This document shows, piece after piece, positions 27,555 through 37,098 of a stretch of 64,000 nt of DNA (positions within the stretch are counted from its first letter, which is position 1; each line of letters begins with the position of its first letter). The notes under the pieces are model-generated. The model did no database searches and was not told where the DNA came from. It worked only from the letters and a program-made list of their open reading frames with translations. Origin of the DNA: CAVQMB01 sp963713445. Lineage in GTDB: Bacteria > Pseudomonadota > Gammaproteobacteria > Competibacterales > Competibacteraceae. The DNA lies in the NCBI GenBank assembly GCA_963713445.1, contig CAVQMB010000004.1, positions 248,001-312,000 on the forward strand. Reading direction: 5' to 3'. The position numbers were made by a program, and so were the translations under genes.

Positions 27555-28778
27555 ATGACGGCGCTCGCTAAGAAACGCATTCTGCTGGGTGTAACGGGGG
27601 GTATCGCCGCCTACAAGAGCGTCGAGCTGGTCCGCCGCCTGACCGAACAAGGCGCAACGGTGCAAGTGGTCATGACCCGCGCGGCGACCGATTTCGTGGG
27701 GCCGCTCACTTTTCAGGCGGTGTCCGGACGGTCGGTACGGCTGGACCTGCTTGATCCCGAATCGGAGGCGGGTATGGGTCATATCGAACTGGCCCGCTGG
27801 GCGGATCTGATCGTCATCGCGCCAGCCAGTGCCGATTTGCTGGCCCGGCTGACCCATGGCTTGGCCGACGATTTGCTCACTACGCTGTGTCTGGCCAGTG
27901 ATCGACCATTGGCGGTAGCTCCCGCCATGAACCGATTGATGTGGGCGCATCCAGCCACCCAAGCCAACCACGCGCTGCTGGCCGCTCGTGGCGTACAGGT
28001 ATGGGGCCCGGCTAGCGGCGACCAAGCCTGCGGTGAGGTCGGTGCCGGCCGCATGCTGGAGTCGCTGGAATTGCGCAACCTCATCATCGAACATTTTGCA
28101 GACGCGTCCCTGCTGGCCGGCATCAACATTATGGTTACCGCGGGCCCTACCCGGGAACCACTTGATCCGGTGCGGTTCATCAGCAATCGCAGCAGTGGCC
28201 GCATGGGATTCGCGATTGCCGAAGCGGCGGCTCGCGCCGGCGCGAGCGTCACTCTGGTGAGCGGGCCGGTCAGTCTCGACACGCCGGCTGGGAGCACCCG
28301 CATCGATGTGCAGACCGCCCAGCAGATGCATGATGCCGTGCTTGAACGAGTAGCCGATCAACAGATCTTCATCGCCGTAGCTGCGGTATCCGACTATCGG
28401 CCGGCGACCGTGGCGGACCGCAAGATTAAGAAGGAGAAGGCCCTGTTAAGCGTGCAGTTGCAGCGCAATCCGGACATCCTTGCCGCTGTGGCAAACCGCA
28501 CCGAGGACCGCCCGTTCTGCGTCGGTTTTGCCGCCGAAACCCACGATGTCGCCGACTATGCCCGCACCAAGCTGCGCACCAAAAAGCTGGATCTCATCGC
28601 CGCCAATCGCGTGGGCGGGACCGGCAGCGGCTTCGACAGCGACACCAATGCGCTGCAGGTAATCTGGCCTGGCGGCCAACAACGACTGCCGCTGGCGCCG
28701 AAACCGGTGCTGGCGCGCCAACTGATCAAACTCATCAGCCAGCAATACCATGCTCGACATCCAGTTCAAAATCCTTGA
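27555..28778 (+). CDS. coaBC: Bifunctional phosphopantothenoylcysteine decarboxylase/synthase
   Basis: Two consecutive steps of coenzyme A synthesis. 407 residues. The N-terminal flavoprotein CoaC domain begins ILLGVTGGIAAYKS and has the active-site His in GHIELARWAD, PAMNRLMW, and the reactive Cys in ACGEVGAGRM. The C-terminal CoaB domain begins near ITAGPTREPLDPVRFISNRSSG. MVTAGPTRE and the KKLD region are intact. The frame extends upstream to 27267, but ATG 27555 is the family start. It overlaps dut by 29 nt. Confidence 0.96.
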   Translation: MTALAKKRILLGVTGGIAAYKSVELVRRLTEQGATVQVVMTRAATDFVGPLTFQAVSGRSVRLDLLDPESEAGMGHIELARWADLIVIAPASADLLARLTHGLADDLLTTLCLASDRPLAVAPAMNRLMWAHPATQANHALLAARGVQVWGPASGDQACGEVGAGRMLESLELRNLIIEHFADASLLAGINIMVTAGPTREPLDPVRFISNRSSGRMGFAIAEAAARAGASVTLVSGPVSLDTPAGSTRIDVQTAQQMHDAVLERVADQQIFIAVAAVSDYRPATVADRKIKKEKALLSVQLQRNPDILAAVANRTEDRPFCVGFAAETHDVADYARTKLRTKKLDLIAANRVGGTGSGFDSDTNALQVIWPGGQQRLPLAPKPVLARQLIKLISQQYHARHPVQNP

Positions 28779-29205
28779 CCCACGGCTCGGCCGGAGCATA
28801 CCGCTGCCGCACTATGCCACCGCCGGATCGGCAGGCCTCGACCTGCGCGCCTGCGTGCCCGAGCCAGTGACTATCGAGCCGGGCTCGAGCCATCTCATTC
28901 CCACGGGACTTGCCATACATATCGGCGATGCGGGCTATTGCGCCCTGATCCTGCCACGCTCCGGCCTGGGCCACAAACACGGTATTGTCCTCGGCAACCT
29001 GGTCGGCCTGATCGACAGCGACTATCAGGGCGAGGTGCTGATCTCGTGCTGGAACCGAGGTCTGAGCAGGTTCACCATCGAAGTCGGCGAGCGCATCGCC
29101 CAGCTTGTCGTTGTACCGGTCGCCCAGGCCCGATTCACACCGGTGAGCGAATTCGACGCCAGTGAGCGCGGCACCGGCGGTTTTGGCCATTCCGGCCGAC
29201 AGTGA
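28750..29205 (+). CDS. dut: Deoxyuridine 5'-triphosphate nucleotidohydrolase
   Basis: Trimeric dUTPase that prevents uracil incorporation and supplies dUMP for thymidylate synthase. 151 residues. All five family motifs are visible, including AGLDLRAC, PRSGLGHKHG, GLIDSDYQGE and the C-terminal GTGGFGHSG. Translation probably couples to coaBC through the overlap. thyA, which uses its product, is 7 kb away. Confidence 0.96.
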   Translation: MLDIQFKILDPRLGRSIPLPHYATAGSAGLDLRACVPEPVTIEPGSSHLIPTGLAIHIGDAGYCALILPRSGLGHKHGIVLGNLVGLIDSDYQGEVLISCWNRGLSRFTIEVGERIAQLVVVPVAQARFTPVSEFDASERGTGGFGHSGRQ

Positions 29206-29225
29206 AGGACGCCAGGAGAAACGCT

Positions 29226-30167
29226 ATGGCCTTGACCCAGGATCAGGCGTTTAACGTCGCCCGGGTACTCACCGAAGCGCTACCCTACATCCAGCGCTTT
29301 GCCCGCAAAACGGTGGTCATCAAATATGGTGGCAACGCCATGGAGAACACGACCCTCAAGGCCAGCTTTGCACGTGACATCGTGTTGATGAAGACAGTCG
29401 GGATCAATCCGGTGGTGGTGCACGGCGGCGGTCCTCAGATCGGGCATCTGCTGGCGGCACTCGGCAAGGAAACGCGGTTCGTCGACGGCATGCGGGTCAC
29501 TGATAGCGAGACCATGGACGTGGTCGAAATGGTACTGGGTGGCCTCGTCAACAAGGAAATCGTCAACAACATCAACCGCAGTGGCGGCTGCGCGGTCGGC
29601 CTGACCGGTAAGGACGGCGACCTGATCCGGGCCCGCAAGCTCACCATCACTCGCCAGTCACCGGAACTGGATGCCTCCGAAATCATCGACATCGGTCATG
29701 TGGGCGAGGTCGCCAGCATCGACAGTGCCATCATTGACCGGCTGATCCAGGACAATTTTATCCCCGTGATCGCTCCGATCGGCGTCGGTGACGACGGCCA
29801 TGCCTACAACATCAATGCCGATCTGGTGGCCGGCAAAATGGCCGAGGTGCTGCGTGCCGAAAAGCTCATTCTGCTCACCAATACGGCCGGCCTGCTGGAT
29901 CAGGCTGGCAATTTACTGACCGGGCTGAGCACACTCCAGGTCCAGGCGCTGATCGCCGACGGGACCATCTCCGGGGGTATGCTGCCCAAAATCCGCTGCG
30001 CCCTGGAGGCGGTCCAGGCGGGTGTGCGCGCCGCCCACATCATCGACGGCCGGATGGAACACGCGGTACTGGTCGAGCTGTTCACCGATGAGGGTGTCGG
30101 TACCCTGATTCGGGGCGGGTCGCTGAAACGAGGCACCTCTCGGGGGTCAGCGGACGACGTCGGCTAA
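29226..30167 (+). CDS. argB: Acetylglutamate kinase
   Basis: Second step of arginine synthesis. 313 residues from ATG 29226, preceded by AGGAGA. ATP-site motif VVIKYGGNAM and N-acetylglutamate-binding VVHGGGPQIG are present. The sequence continues through INADLVAGKMAE and SGGMLPKIRCALEA to a C-terminal extension GGSLKRGTSRGSADDVG. It belongs to the longer, arginine-inhibitable class in which P-II proteins can relieve inhibition in some phyla. argC is not adjacent. Confidence 0.95.
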   Translation: MALTQDQAFNVARVLTEALPYIQRFARKTVVIKYGGNAMENTTLKASFARDIVLMKTVGINPVVVHGGGPQIGHLLAALGKETRFVDGMRVTDSETMDVVEMVLGGLVNKEIVNNINRSGGCAVGLTGKDGDLIRARKLTITRQSPELDASEIIDIGHVGEVASIDSAIIDRLIQDNFIPVIAPIGVGDDGHAYNINADLVAGKMAEVLRAEKLILLTNTAGLLDQAGNLLTGLSTLQVQALIADGTISGGMLPKIRCALEAVQAGVRAAHIIDGRMEHAVLVELFTDEGVGTLIRGGSLKRGTSRGSADDVG

Positions 30168-30259
30168 GCCCCATTATGGTGCATCCCGCCCTGCCGCAGT
30201 GCATGGGAAAGATGCGTCATTTGCTAAATCCCTGTTTTCTAAAAGCGGCATTCATTTTG

Positions 30260-30276
30260 CCTCATAGACCATGAGG
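30260..30276. promoter_or_regulatory. Inverted repeat and possible -10 element upstream of the potA-like gene
   Basis: CCTCAT and ATGAGG are separated by 5 nt, in the 235-nt gap between argB and the ABC ATPase. A consensus -10 hexamer TATAAT lies further down at 30368-30373, but no matching -35 is seen 16-18 bp upstream. The repeat may be an operator; support is weak. Confidence 0.3.
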
Positions 30277-30402
30277 TGGTCGAAGACAGCCAAACGCGCT
30301 TGTACCGATTCGCAAAGTCTGTCTACACTAGATTGGTCTGTGAGGGGAGCGGCATGAACCGTTCGACTATAATTCAAGCGTTATTGAGGAGCGTCATACA
30401 TA

Positions 30403-31497
30403 ATGGCTGATAGCAAAGACGCTTACGTGCGTTTCGCCGACGTCCAGAAAAGCTACGACGGCGAAACGCTGGTTGTTAAGAATTTAAACCTCAACATTGC
30501 CCGCGGCGAATTCGTCACGATGCTAGGCCCTAGCGGCTCGGGCAAGACCACCTGTCTGATGATGCTGGCGGGGTTCGAATCCGCCACCCATGGCGAAATT
30601 TTCCTCGACAGCCGGCCGATAAACAATGTCGCCCCCCACAAGCGCGACATCGGCATGGTCTTTCAGAACTACGCCCTGTTCCCGCACATGACCGTCGAGG
30701 AAAACCTCGCGTTTCCGCTCAACGTGCGCAACACGGCTCAGGACGAGATCAAACGCCGCGTCGACAAGGTGCTCGACATGGTTGGGTTGGGGGCCTTCGG
30801 GGGTCGCCGGCCGGCCCAGCTATCTGGCGGCCAGCAACAGCGCGTAGCGGTGGCCCGGGCACTGGTATTCGAACCCAAGCTGGTGCTGATGGACGAGCCT
30901 CTGGGTGCTCTCGACAAGCAGCTGCGCGAACAGATGCAGTTCGAAATCAAGCACATCCACGAAAGCCTCGGCGTCACCGTCGTTTATGTCACCCACGACC
31001 AGTCCGAAGCCTTGACGATGTCGAACCGGATCGCGGTGTTCAATGACGGCATCATCCAGCAGCTGGCCCCGCCCGACGAATTGTACGAACGTCCGTCCAA
31101 TGCCTTCGTTGCCCAGTTCATCGGCGAAAACAACCGGATTTACGGCGACGTGACCGAGGTTGATGGGGACGTCTGCAGCGTGCGCACAGGTTCCGGCGAA
31201 GTGGTCAAAGCCTTACCTGTCAACATCGATGGCGTCGGCAGCAAAACCACGCTGTCGCTGCGTCCGGAACGCGTCATCATTGACCCGGAGCCAGGCAGTC
31301 GGCCCAATGTGTTCGACGCTCAGGTCGAGGAATTGATCTATCTGGGCGATCACATCCGCACTCGGGTCAACATCCTCGGGCATGATGATTTCGTGATCAA
31401 AATCCCCAATAGCCAGGCTGCAACCAAGAGCCTGCAGCCGGGCACCAAAATCCAGGTCGGCTGGCAAGCCGTGGACTGCCGGGCGCTGGATGCATGA
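30403..31497 (+). CDS. ABC transporter ATP-binding protein, polyamine (PotA) type
   Basis: Energises the importer encoded by the next three genes. 364 residues. Walker A GPSGSGKTT, signature LSGGQQQRVAVARAL, Walker B LVLMDEPLGALD and the H-loop YVTHDQSEALTMSNR are intact. The C-terminal TOBE region (SLRPERVIIDPE) is typical of PotA/FbpC importers. GAGGAG is about 12 nt before ATG, slightly far. Family sequence indicates polyamine- or amine-like substrates, without specifying which. Confidence 0.92.
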   Translation: MADSKDAYVRFADVQKSYDGETLVVKNLNLNIARGEFVTMLGPSGSGKTTCLMMLAGFESATHGEIFLDSRPINNVAPHKRDIGMVFQNYALFPHMTVEENLAFPLNVRNTAQDEIKRRVDKVLDMVGLGAFGGRRPAQLSGGQQQRVAVARALVFEPKLVLMDEPLGALDKQLREQMQFEIKHIHESLGVTVVYVTHDQSEALTMSNRIAVFNDGIIQQLAPPDELYERPSNAFVAQFIGENNRIYGDVTEVDGDVCSVRTGSGEVVKALPVNIDGVGSKTTLSLRPERVIIDPEPGSRPNVFDAQVEELIYLGDHIRTRVNILGHDDFVIKIPNSQAATKSLQPGTKIQVGWQAVDCRALDA

Positions 31498-31595
31498 GAG
31501 TGAGCCACATCCCGGCCAGATTGCACCATTCGCTGTGAACTGCGACTGCCGTCGGCTTAATCGCAACATAACTAGACGATGATGAGGAGCGACTG

Positions 31596-32786
31596 ATGAA
31601 TCGTAACGACGATGACACCAACTTCCTGAATCCGAAACTGACACGCCGCAGCCTGCTGGCGTTGAGCGCCCAGACTGCCGGCGCGATTTCGCTGACCTCG
31701 CTGGGAACCCTGTTGTCCCGGCAAGCCATGGCTGCCAGCTCGTCGCTCAATGTGGTGTCCTGGGGTGGCGCTTATCAGTTCAGCCAGGTAGAGGCCTACC
31801 AGAAGCCCTATACCAAAAAAACCGGCATCACCTTCAACAATATCGAGAAATCAGGCAACGGTCCCGCGCTGCTGACGGCACAGGAACAAACCGGCAACAT
31901 TTCCTGGGACATCGTTGATATGCTGCAGGCCCCGGCGGCGCGGCTGTACTCCCAAGGTCTGCTGGAAGAACTGGATTACGACAAAGACCTCTCGCCCGCC
32001 CCAGACGGAACCCCCGCCACCGAGGATTTCGTTAAAGGTTCACTGGGCGGCGATGGCAAAAAGGGTGGCTACGTATCCACCATCGCCTACGATACCCTGT
32101 TCGCCTACAACACGACCGCGTTCCCCAAAGACAAGGCACCGAAGACGGTCAAGGACGTCTTCGATCTGAAGAATTTCCCGGGCACCCGGGCGCTGCAGAA
32201 AATTCCCGCCGGCAACCTGGAGTGGGCGCTCTACGCCGACGGTGTGCCGATCGATAAGATCTACGACGTATTGAGCACCCCGCAAGGGGTCAATCGGGCG
32301 TTCAAGAAGCTCGATACCATCAAATCCAGCGTGGTGTGGTGGAGCCAGGGTGCGCAGCCGCCGCAGATGCTGGCGCAGAAACAGGCTGTCATCGCGACCG
32401 CCTACAATGGCCGTATCTTCAATGCCATGGAAGCCAACGGTCAGCCGCTTGATTTCATCTGGGACGGCGGCCTGTACGAATGGGACGGCTGGGTCATCCC
32501 GGCGGGCCTGCCCAAGGATCGGCTCGAGGCCGCGAAAAAGTTTCTGCGGTATTCGACCGACACCCAGCGCCTGGCCGACCAGGCCAAATACATTGCCTAT
32601 GCGCCGGCCCGGCAATCATCCATTCCACTGGTTTCGACCTACTATAAGAATCCCAAGCTGGATATGAAGCCGTTCATGCCGACAACCCCTGAACACCTCA
32701 AGGTAGCCATCGCCAAGAACGCCACCTTCTGGTCGAACTACGGGCCGCAGCTACAGCAACGCTTCAGCGCCTGGCTGGCCTCCTGA
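31596..32786 (+). CDS. Periplasmic polyamine-type binding protein with Tat signal
   Basis: 396 residues. The N-terminus has a twin-arginine signal: LTRRSLLALSAQTAG followed by a weakly hydrophobic stretch and the cleavage site RQAMA-AS. The mature part starts NVVSWGGAYQFSQ and resembles PotD/PotF-like class D binding proteins (DIVDMLQAPAARLYSQGLLEELDY, YDTLFAYNT). Tat export suggests folding before translocation; tatABC is 12 kb away. The natural ligand is unknown. Confidence 0.88.
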   Translation: MNRNDDDTNFLNPKLTRRSLLALSAQTAGAISLTSLGTLLSRQAMAASSSLNVVSWGGAYQFSQVEAYQKPYTKKTGITFNNIEKSGNGPALLTAQEQTGNISWDIVDMLQAPAARLYSQGLLEELDYDKDLSPAPDGTPATEDFVKGSLGGDGKKGGYVSTIAYDTLFAYNTTAFPKDKAPKTVKDVFDLKNFPGTRALQKIPAGNLEWALYADGVPIDKIYDVLSTPQGVNRAFKKLDTIKSSVVWWSQGAQPPQMLAQKQAVIATAYNGRIFNAMEANGQPLDFIWDGGLYEWDGWVIPAGLPKDRLEAAKKFLRYSTDTQRLADQAKYIAYAPARQSSIPLVSTYYKNPKLDMKPFMPTTPEHLKVAIAKNATFWSNYGPQLQQRFSAWLAS

Positions 32787-32805
32787 CCGACACCATGCTG
32801 AACCA

Positions 32806-32835
32806 GCGGGCGGTCTTGCTTAACTGACCGCCCGC
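32806..32835. repeat. Hairpin between binding protein and permease genes
   Basis: GCGGGCGGTC at 32806-32815 is the exact inverse complement of 32826-32835, with a 10-nt loop and no T run. It lies 20 nt after the binding protein stop in a 203-nt spacer. This is the usual place for an RNA structure that stabilises the upstream mRNA and lowers permease expression. Confidence 0.6.
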
Positions 32836-32989
32836 GCGGTCGCAGTGACCTGATTGCCAACGAGATCTCATGGTGGCCGGGCGCTGTGTCAGCATGCAGG
32901 AGCTGGCTCGTACGCCACTGTTCTGCTGCCCGCGGAGCAGTGGCGGCGAGTACTGCGGCTAACGGCAAACAATAACGGGAGTACGGGAC

Positions 32990-34246
32990 GTGGCAACTGC
33001 TAGCTCAGCGACCGTCATGCTTGAAGGGGGACCGGCACTCAAGAAGGCGTTAAAACGCACGGAACGCCGGCGCAAACTGGGTGCATTCTCACTGGTCACT
33101 CCCCTGCTGCTTTATGCACTGGTTTTCTTTCTCCTGCCACTGGCCAAGATGTTCTGGCTCAGTGTCGCCAACTACACGGTGCCGGAATACATGCCGAGTA
33201 CCGTCAAGGCGCTGAGCAACTGGTCACCACCGGGTCTGCCATCAGAAGCGGCTTTTGCCGCGGTCGCCCAGGATCTCAAGCAGGCGCGCAAGGAACATAC
33301 CTTCGGCCGGATCTCGAAACGACTGAACGAAGAAGTTCCCGGCATGTTCGCCGTCATCAACAAGACAACCATGCGCATCTCAAGGGTGGAGCACGGCCCC
33401 TGGAAGCAAGCCCTCATAAACATCGACAAGAAATGGGGCGAGTTGCCGGTGTGGCGGCTGCTTAAGCGCGAAAGCTCGTCCATCACGGCGGATTTTTACC
33501 TGGCTGCACTCGACCTCCGCTACGACAGTCAGGGCAACATCGTCCGCGAACAGTCCTATAACAGAATTTATGTGCCTCTATTCATCCGAACCTTCTGGAT
33601 GAGTGCGGTCATCACCCTGCTGACACTGCTGCTGGGTTATCCACTGGCATTCTGGCTCACCGCGCTGCCCGAACGGACCTCCAACCTGCTGATGATCGGT
33701 GTGCTGTTGCCGTTCTGGACCTCGTTGCTGGTGCGCACCACGGCCTGGATCGTGCTGCTGCAGGATCATGGTGTGATCAACAACATCCTGGTGTGGGCTC
33801 ATATCGTGTCTGACCAACATCGACCTAAACTCATATACAATCAGTTCGGTACGATCATCACCATGACGCAGGTACTGCTGCCTTTCATGATCCTGCCGCT
33901 TTATAGTGTGATGAAAGGCATTTCGCCCAGTTATATGCGTGCCGCCGTGTCGCTCGGTGCCCGCCCGGCACGCGCATTCTGGAAAGCGTATTTCCCGCTC
34001 ACCCTGCCGGGTATTGGAGCCGGCGGTCTGCTGGTATTCATTCTGTCGATCGGTTATTACATCACCCCGGAACTGGTCGGCGGCCAGTCCGGCCAGTTCA
34101 TCAGTAACATGATCGCCTTCAACGTTCAGCAATCGCTGAACTGGGGCCTGGCTGCGGCACTGGGTACGATCCTGACGGTAGTGGCTCTGGCCTTCTACGT
34201 GGTTTACAACCGTATCGTCGGCGTCGGAAGGATTAGCATCGGATGA
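32990..34246 (+). CDS. ABC transporter permease, PotB type with long periplasmic insert
   Basis: 418 residues, against about 280 for standard PotB. The first helix (FSLVTPLLLYALVFFLLPLAKMFWL) is separated from the second (FIRTFWMSAVITLLTLLLGYPLAFWL) by about 135 hydrophilic residues. The rest is canonical, with the EAA loop region RAAVSLGARPARAFWKAYFPLTLPG. Annotated start is GTG 32990 near an upstream GGGAG. The insert resembles that of long permeases in polyamine/opine-type systems. Its 3' end overlaps the next permease by 4 nt. Confidence 0.9.
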   Translation: MATASSATVMLEGGPALKKALKRTERRRKLGAFSLVTPLLLYALVFFLLPLAKMFWLSVANYTVPEYMPSTVKALSNWSPPGLPSEAAFAAVAQDLKQARKEHTFGRISKRLNEEVPGMFAVINKTTMRISRVEHGPWKQALINIDKKWGELPVWRLLKRESSSITADFYLAALDLRYDSQGNIVREQSYNRIYVPLFIRTFWMSAVITLLTLLLGYPLAFWLTALPERTSNLLMIGVLLPFWTSLLVRTTAWIVLLQDHGVINNILVWAHIVSDQHRPKLIYNQFGTIITMTQVLLPFMILPLYSVMKGISPSYMRAAVSLGARPARAFWKAYFPLTLPGIGAGGLLVFILSIGYYITPELVGGQSGQFISNMIAFNVQQSLNWGLAAALGTILTVVALAFYVVYNRIVGVGRISIG

Positions 34247-35097
34247 AATCGAAACTACCTCCCTATGCAGGACCATTACAGCGGTTCTGGTATTACGGCT
34301 TCCGCAGCTATTGCGTTGCGGTTCTGGCGTTCCTGATATTGCCGCTGGTCGTCATCATACCGCTGTCATTCAATGCCTCACCTTACTTCACCTTTACCCA
34401 TAAGATGCTGTCGTTCGATCCGTCGGGCTATTCGCTGAGGTGGTACAAGAACTTCCTCACCGACCCGGCCTGGATGAACGCGATCCGGAGCAGCTTCATC
34501 ATTGCGCCGATCGCCACAGTTATCGCCACGATTGTCGGAACGCTGGCGGCTCTGGGCTTATCGCGCTCGCACATGCCTTATCGGCTGACGCTGACCAGCA
34601 TCCTGATCCTGCCGATGATCGTGCCTTTGATCATCACCGGTACTGCGGTGTTCTTCTACTTTTCATCGTTGCATCTGGTCAACTCATTCGTCGGCATCAT
34701 CATCGCGCACTCGATACTGGGCGTGCCGTTTGTGGTCATCACGGTGACGGCGACCATGAGTGGATTTGACTACCGGCTCACTCAGGCCGCACAGAGTCTG
34801 GGGGCAGACCCGCGCTATACTTTTTTTAAGGTCATCATGCCGTTGGTCCTTCCTGGCATTATTTCGGGTGCCTTGTTCGCGTTCATGACCTCATTCGACG
34901 AGGTCGTCATCGTGCTGTTCCTGGCCGGCCCGGTTCAGCGGACGCTGCCGCTGCAGATGTGGGTGAACCTGCGTTACAACATCGACCCCACGATCCTGGC
35001 GGTGGCCACGCTAATCATCCTGTTGTCAATCTGCATGCTGCTGACGCTGGAAATGCTCAGGCGTCGCAACGAGAAACTGCGCGGCGTCGCCGCCTGA
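34243..35097 (+). CDS. ABC transporter permease, PotC type
   Basis: 284 residues with six helices. EAA-loop segment is TQAAQSLGADPRYTFFKVIMPLVLPGI, and the C-terminal FMTSFDEVVIVLFLAGP block is a hallmark of PotC/YdcV permeases. Starts at ATGA overlapping the previous stop. Last gene of the importer operon; a strong terminator follows. Confidence 0.93.
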   Translation: MKSKLPPYAGPLQRFWYYGFRSYCVAVLAFLILPLVVIIPLSFNASPYFTFTHKMLSFDPSGYSLRWYKNFLTDPAWMNAIRSSFIIAPIATVIATIVGTLAALGLSRSHMPYRLTLTSILILPMIVPLIITGTAVFFYFSSLHLVNSFVGIIIAHSILGVPFVVITVTATMSGFDYRLTQAAQSLGADPRYTFFKVIMPLVLPGIISGALFAFMTSFDEVVIVLFLAGPVQRTLPLQMWVNLRYNIDPTILAVATLIILLSICMLLTLEMLRRRNEKLRGVAA

Positions 35098-35107
35098 TAG
35101 CTCATGA

Positions 35108-35144
35108 CCTGTGCGGCAGCTTTGCTGCTGCCGCACAGGTTTTC
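35108..35144 (+). terminator. Terminator of the ABC importer operon
   Basis: A perfect 13-bp stem (35108-35120 with 35127-35139), 6-nt loop and a T run at 35140-35143, 10 nt after the permease stop. Confidence 0.85.
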
Positions 35145-35318
35145 CCGTGTAACCTCCCGTCCGTTAACTGCTCGCTGCGATACTGGTTTTCGCCTTTATG
35201 CGAACCCGCCGCCGGTTGCATTAGTCTCCCGCGCAGTCTAACCTCCTGAACGCTCGTAGGTGCGCTCGCAGATTGTCGTGTTCACCGCCTCTTAACCTAT
35301 CGTTGGCATCGCGTCCGA

Positions 35319-36107
35319 ATGCTGGTTCATCCCGACATCAATCCTATCGCGTTTCGTATCGGCCCGGTGCAAGTGCACTGGTACGGCCTGATGTACCTGT
35401 GCGGCTTCGCCACTGGCTGGCTGCTCGGCCGCTATCGGGCCTCTCGACCGGATTCCACCTGGACCAAGGCACAAGTCGACGATCTGGTGTTCTACAGCGC
35501 GCTCGGTGTCATTCTGGGTGGCCGCATCGGCTACGTGCTGTTTTACAACCTGCCGATGTATTGGGCGCACCCGCTGTGGGTATTCAAGGTCTGGGACGGC
35601 GGCATGTCGTTCCATGGCGGATTGCTGGGGGTGCTGATCGCGATGGCACTGTACGGCCGCAAGCTCGGTCGAAGTTTCTTCGAGATGACCGACTTTATCG
35701 CTCCCCTGGTGCCACCGGGCCTGTTCTTCGGCCGGATCGGCAATTTCATCAACGGCGAGCTGTGGGGCCGGGTCACCGATGTTCCCTGGGCCATGGTTTT
35801 TCCGCGCGCCGGACCATTGCCGCGACATCCGTCGGAGTTGTACGAAGCCGCCCTTGAGGGCGTCGTTTTATTCATCATCATGTGGCGCTACTCCGGTAAG
35901 CCACGACCGGTGATGGCGGTCTCCGGAATGTTTCTGCTGTGCTACGGCTGCTTCCGCTTTCTGGCCGAATTCTTCCGGCAACCGGATCCACAATTGGGAT
36001 TCATCGTCTTTGGCTGGATGACAATGGGACAGTTGCTCAGCCTGCCGATGATCGCTTTTGGTATTCTGTTTCTGGTCATCGCGTATCGCAGCCAACAACC
36101 CGCATGA
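35319..36107 (+). CDS. lgt: Prolipoprotein diacylglyceryl transferase
   Basis: First enzyme of bacterial lipoprotein maturation, acting in the inner membrane. 262 residues with seven helices. HGGLLGVL carries the essential His, and the Lgt signature GRIGNFINGELWGR is exact. The window encodes several substrates (lipobox proteins at 1491, 53081, 54178, 62170, 62703). It overlaps thyA by 4 nt, a conserved pair. Confidence 0.96.
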   Translation: MLVHPDINPIAFRIGPVQVHWYGLMYLCGFATGWLLGRYRASRPDSTWTKAQVDDLVFYSALGVILGGRIGYVLFYNLPMYWAHPLWVFKVWDGGMSFHGGLLGVLIAMALYGRKLGRSFFEMTDFIAPLVPPGLFFGRIGNFINGELWGRVTDVPWAMVFPRAGPLPRHPSELYEAALEGVVLFIIMWRYSGKPRPVMAVSGMFLLCYGCFRFLAEFFRQPDPQLGFIVFGWMTMGQLLSLPMIAFGILFLVIAYRSQQPA

Positions 36108-36898
36108 CGCCCTACCTCGACCTGTTGCGACATATCCTGGCCACCGGCACGATCAAGAACGACCGGACCGGCACCGGCACCCTGAGCGTATTTGGACACC
36201 AGATGCGTTTTGATCTTGCTGCGGGCTTCCCGCTGATCACCACCAAGCGCATTCACTGGAAATCGGTGGTCTACGAACTCCTGTGGTTCCTGAGCGGCGA
36301 TACCAACACCGCCTATCTGCGTCAAAACGGGGTTACGATCTGGGACGAATGGGCCGACTGTGAGGGTAACCTGGGACCAATCTATGGCTACCAGTGGCGG
36401 TCATGGCCAGCACCCGACGGGCGACAGATTGATCAGCTCAGCGAACTGCTGGAGCAACTACGCCATAACCCGCACTCACGGCGCCTGCTGGTATCGGCCT
36501 GGAACGTCGCCGACCTGGACCGGATGCGGCTGGCGCCCTGTCACGTCCTGTTCCAGTTTTATGTGGCCGCTGGCCGGCTTTCCTGCCAGCTCTACCAGCG
36601 CAGCTGCGACGTCTTTCTGGGTCTACCGTTCAACATCGCCAGCTATGCCCTGCTGACCCTTATGGTCGCCCGGCAGTGCGACCTGGAGCCGGGCGAGTTC
36701 ATCTGGACCGGCGGCGACGTCCATATCTACCGCAATCATCTCGACCAGGTCCACCAGCAAATCCAGCGTACACCACGCCCGCTACCGACCGTGCGGCTTC
36801 AGCGACGCCCCGATTCGCTGTTCGATTACGACTACACCGATATTGAACTGCGTGACTACGAGCCGTGGCCGGCCATCAAGGCTCCCGTTGCCGTGTGA
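36104..36898 (+). CDS. thyA: Thymidylate synthase
   Basis: Methylates dUMP using methylene-tetrahydrofolate. 264 residues, as in E. coli. Catalytic Cys is in LAPCHVLFQF, with QRSCDVFLGLPFNIASY and the C-terminal AIKAPVAV tail. The open frame begins at 35939, but ATG 36104 overlapping the lgt stop (ATGA) gives the conserved N-terminus MTPYLDLLRHIL. Confidence 0.97.
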   Translation: MTPYLDLLRHILATGTIKNDRTGTGTLSVFGHQMRFDLAAGFPLITTKRIHWKSVVYELLWFLSGDTNTAYLRQNGVTIWDEWADCEGNLGPIYGYQWRSWPAPDGRQIDQLSELLEQLRHNPHSRRLLVSAWNVADLDRMRLAPCHVLFQFYVAAGRLSCQLYQRSCDVFLGLPFNIASYALLTLMVARQCDLEPGEFIWTGGDVHIYRNHLDQVHQQIQRTPRPLPTVRLQRRPDSLFDYDYTDIELRDYEPWPAIKAPVAV

Positions 36899-37098
36899 CT
36901 CAGTTGGCGTCCCAATCCGTTGACAGCAGTGGGCAATGCCAAAACAATAACGTCCATTACGTGACCGCATGAGCGCTCTTTCGCCGGCGCCGGGCCGGTC
37001 GTGTTGCGCGGTCACTACGACCGCCGTGCCGTCGTATCCGGCAGGCACGGGATTCCGGCCTGATGATCCATGACCACCCAAATAAAGGAGTATTGACT

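Noticed and set aside
27312..28361. 349-codon open frame opposite coaBC and radC
   Set aside because: Low-complexity product without motifs, spanning two real genes on other frames.
30570..30592. tRNA-like T-loop sequence GGTTCGAATCC
   Set aside because: It lies inside the potA-like gene in a well-conserved coding frame, and no cloverleaf forms around it.
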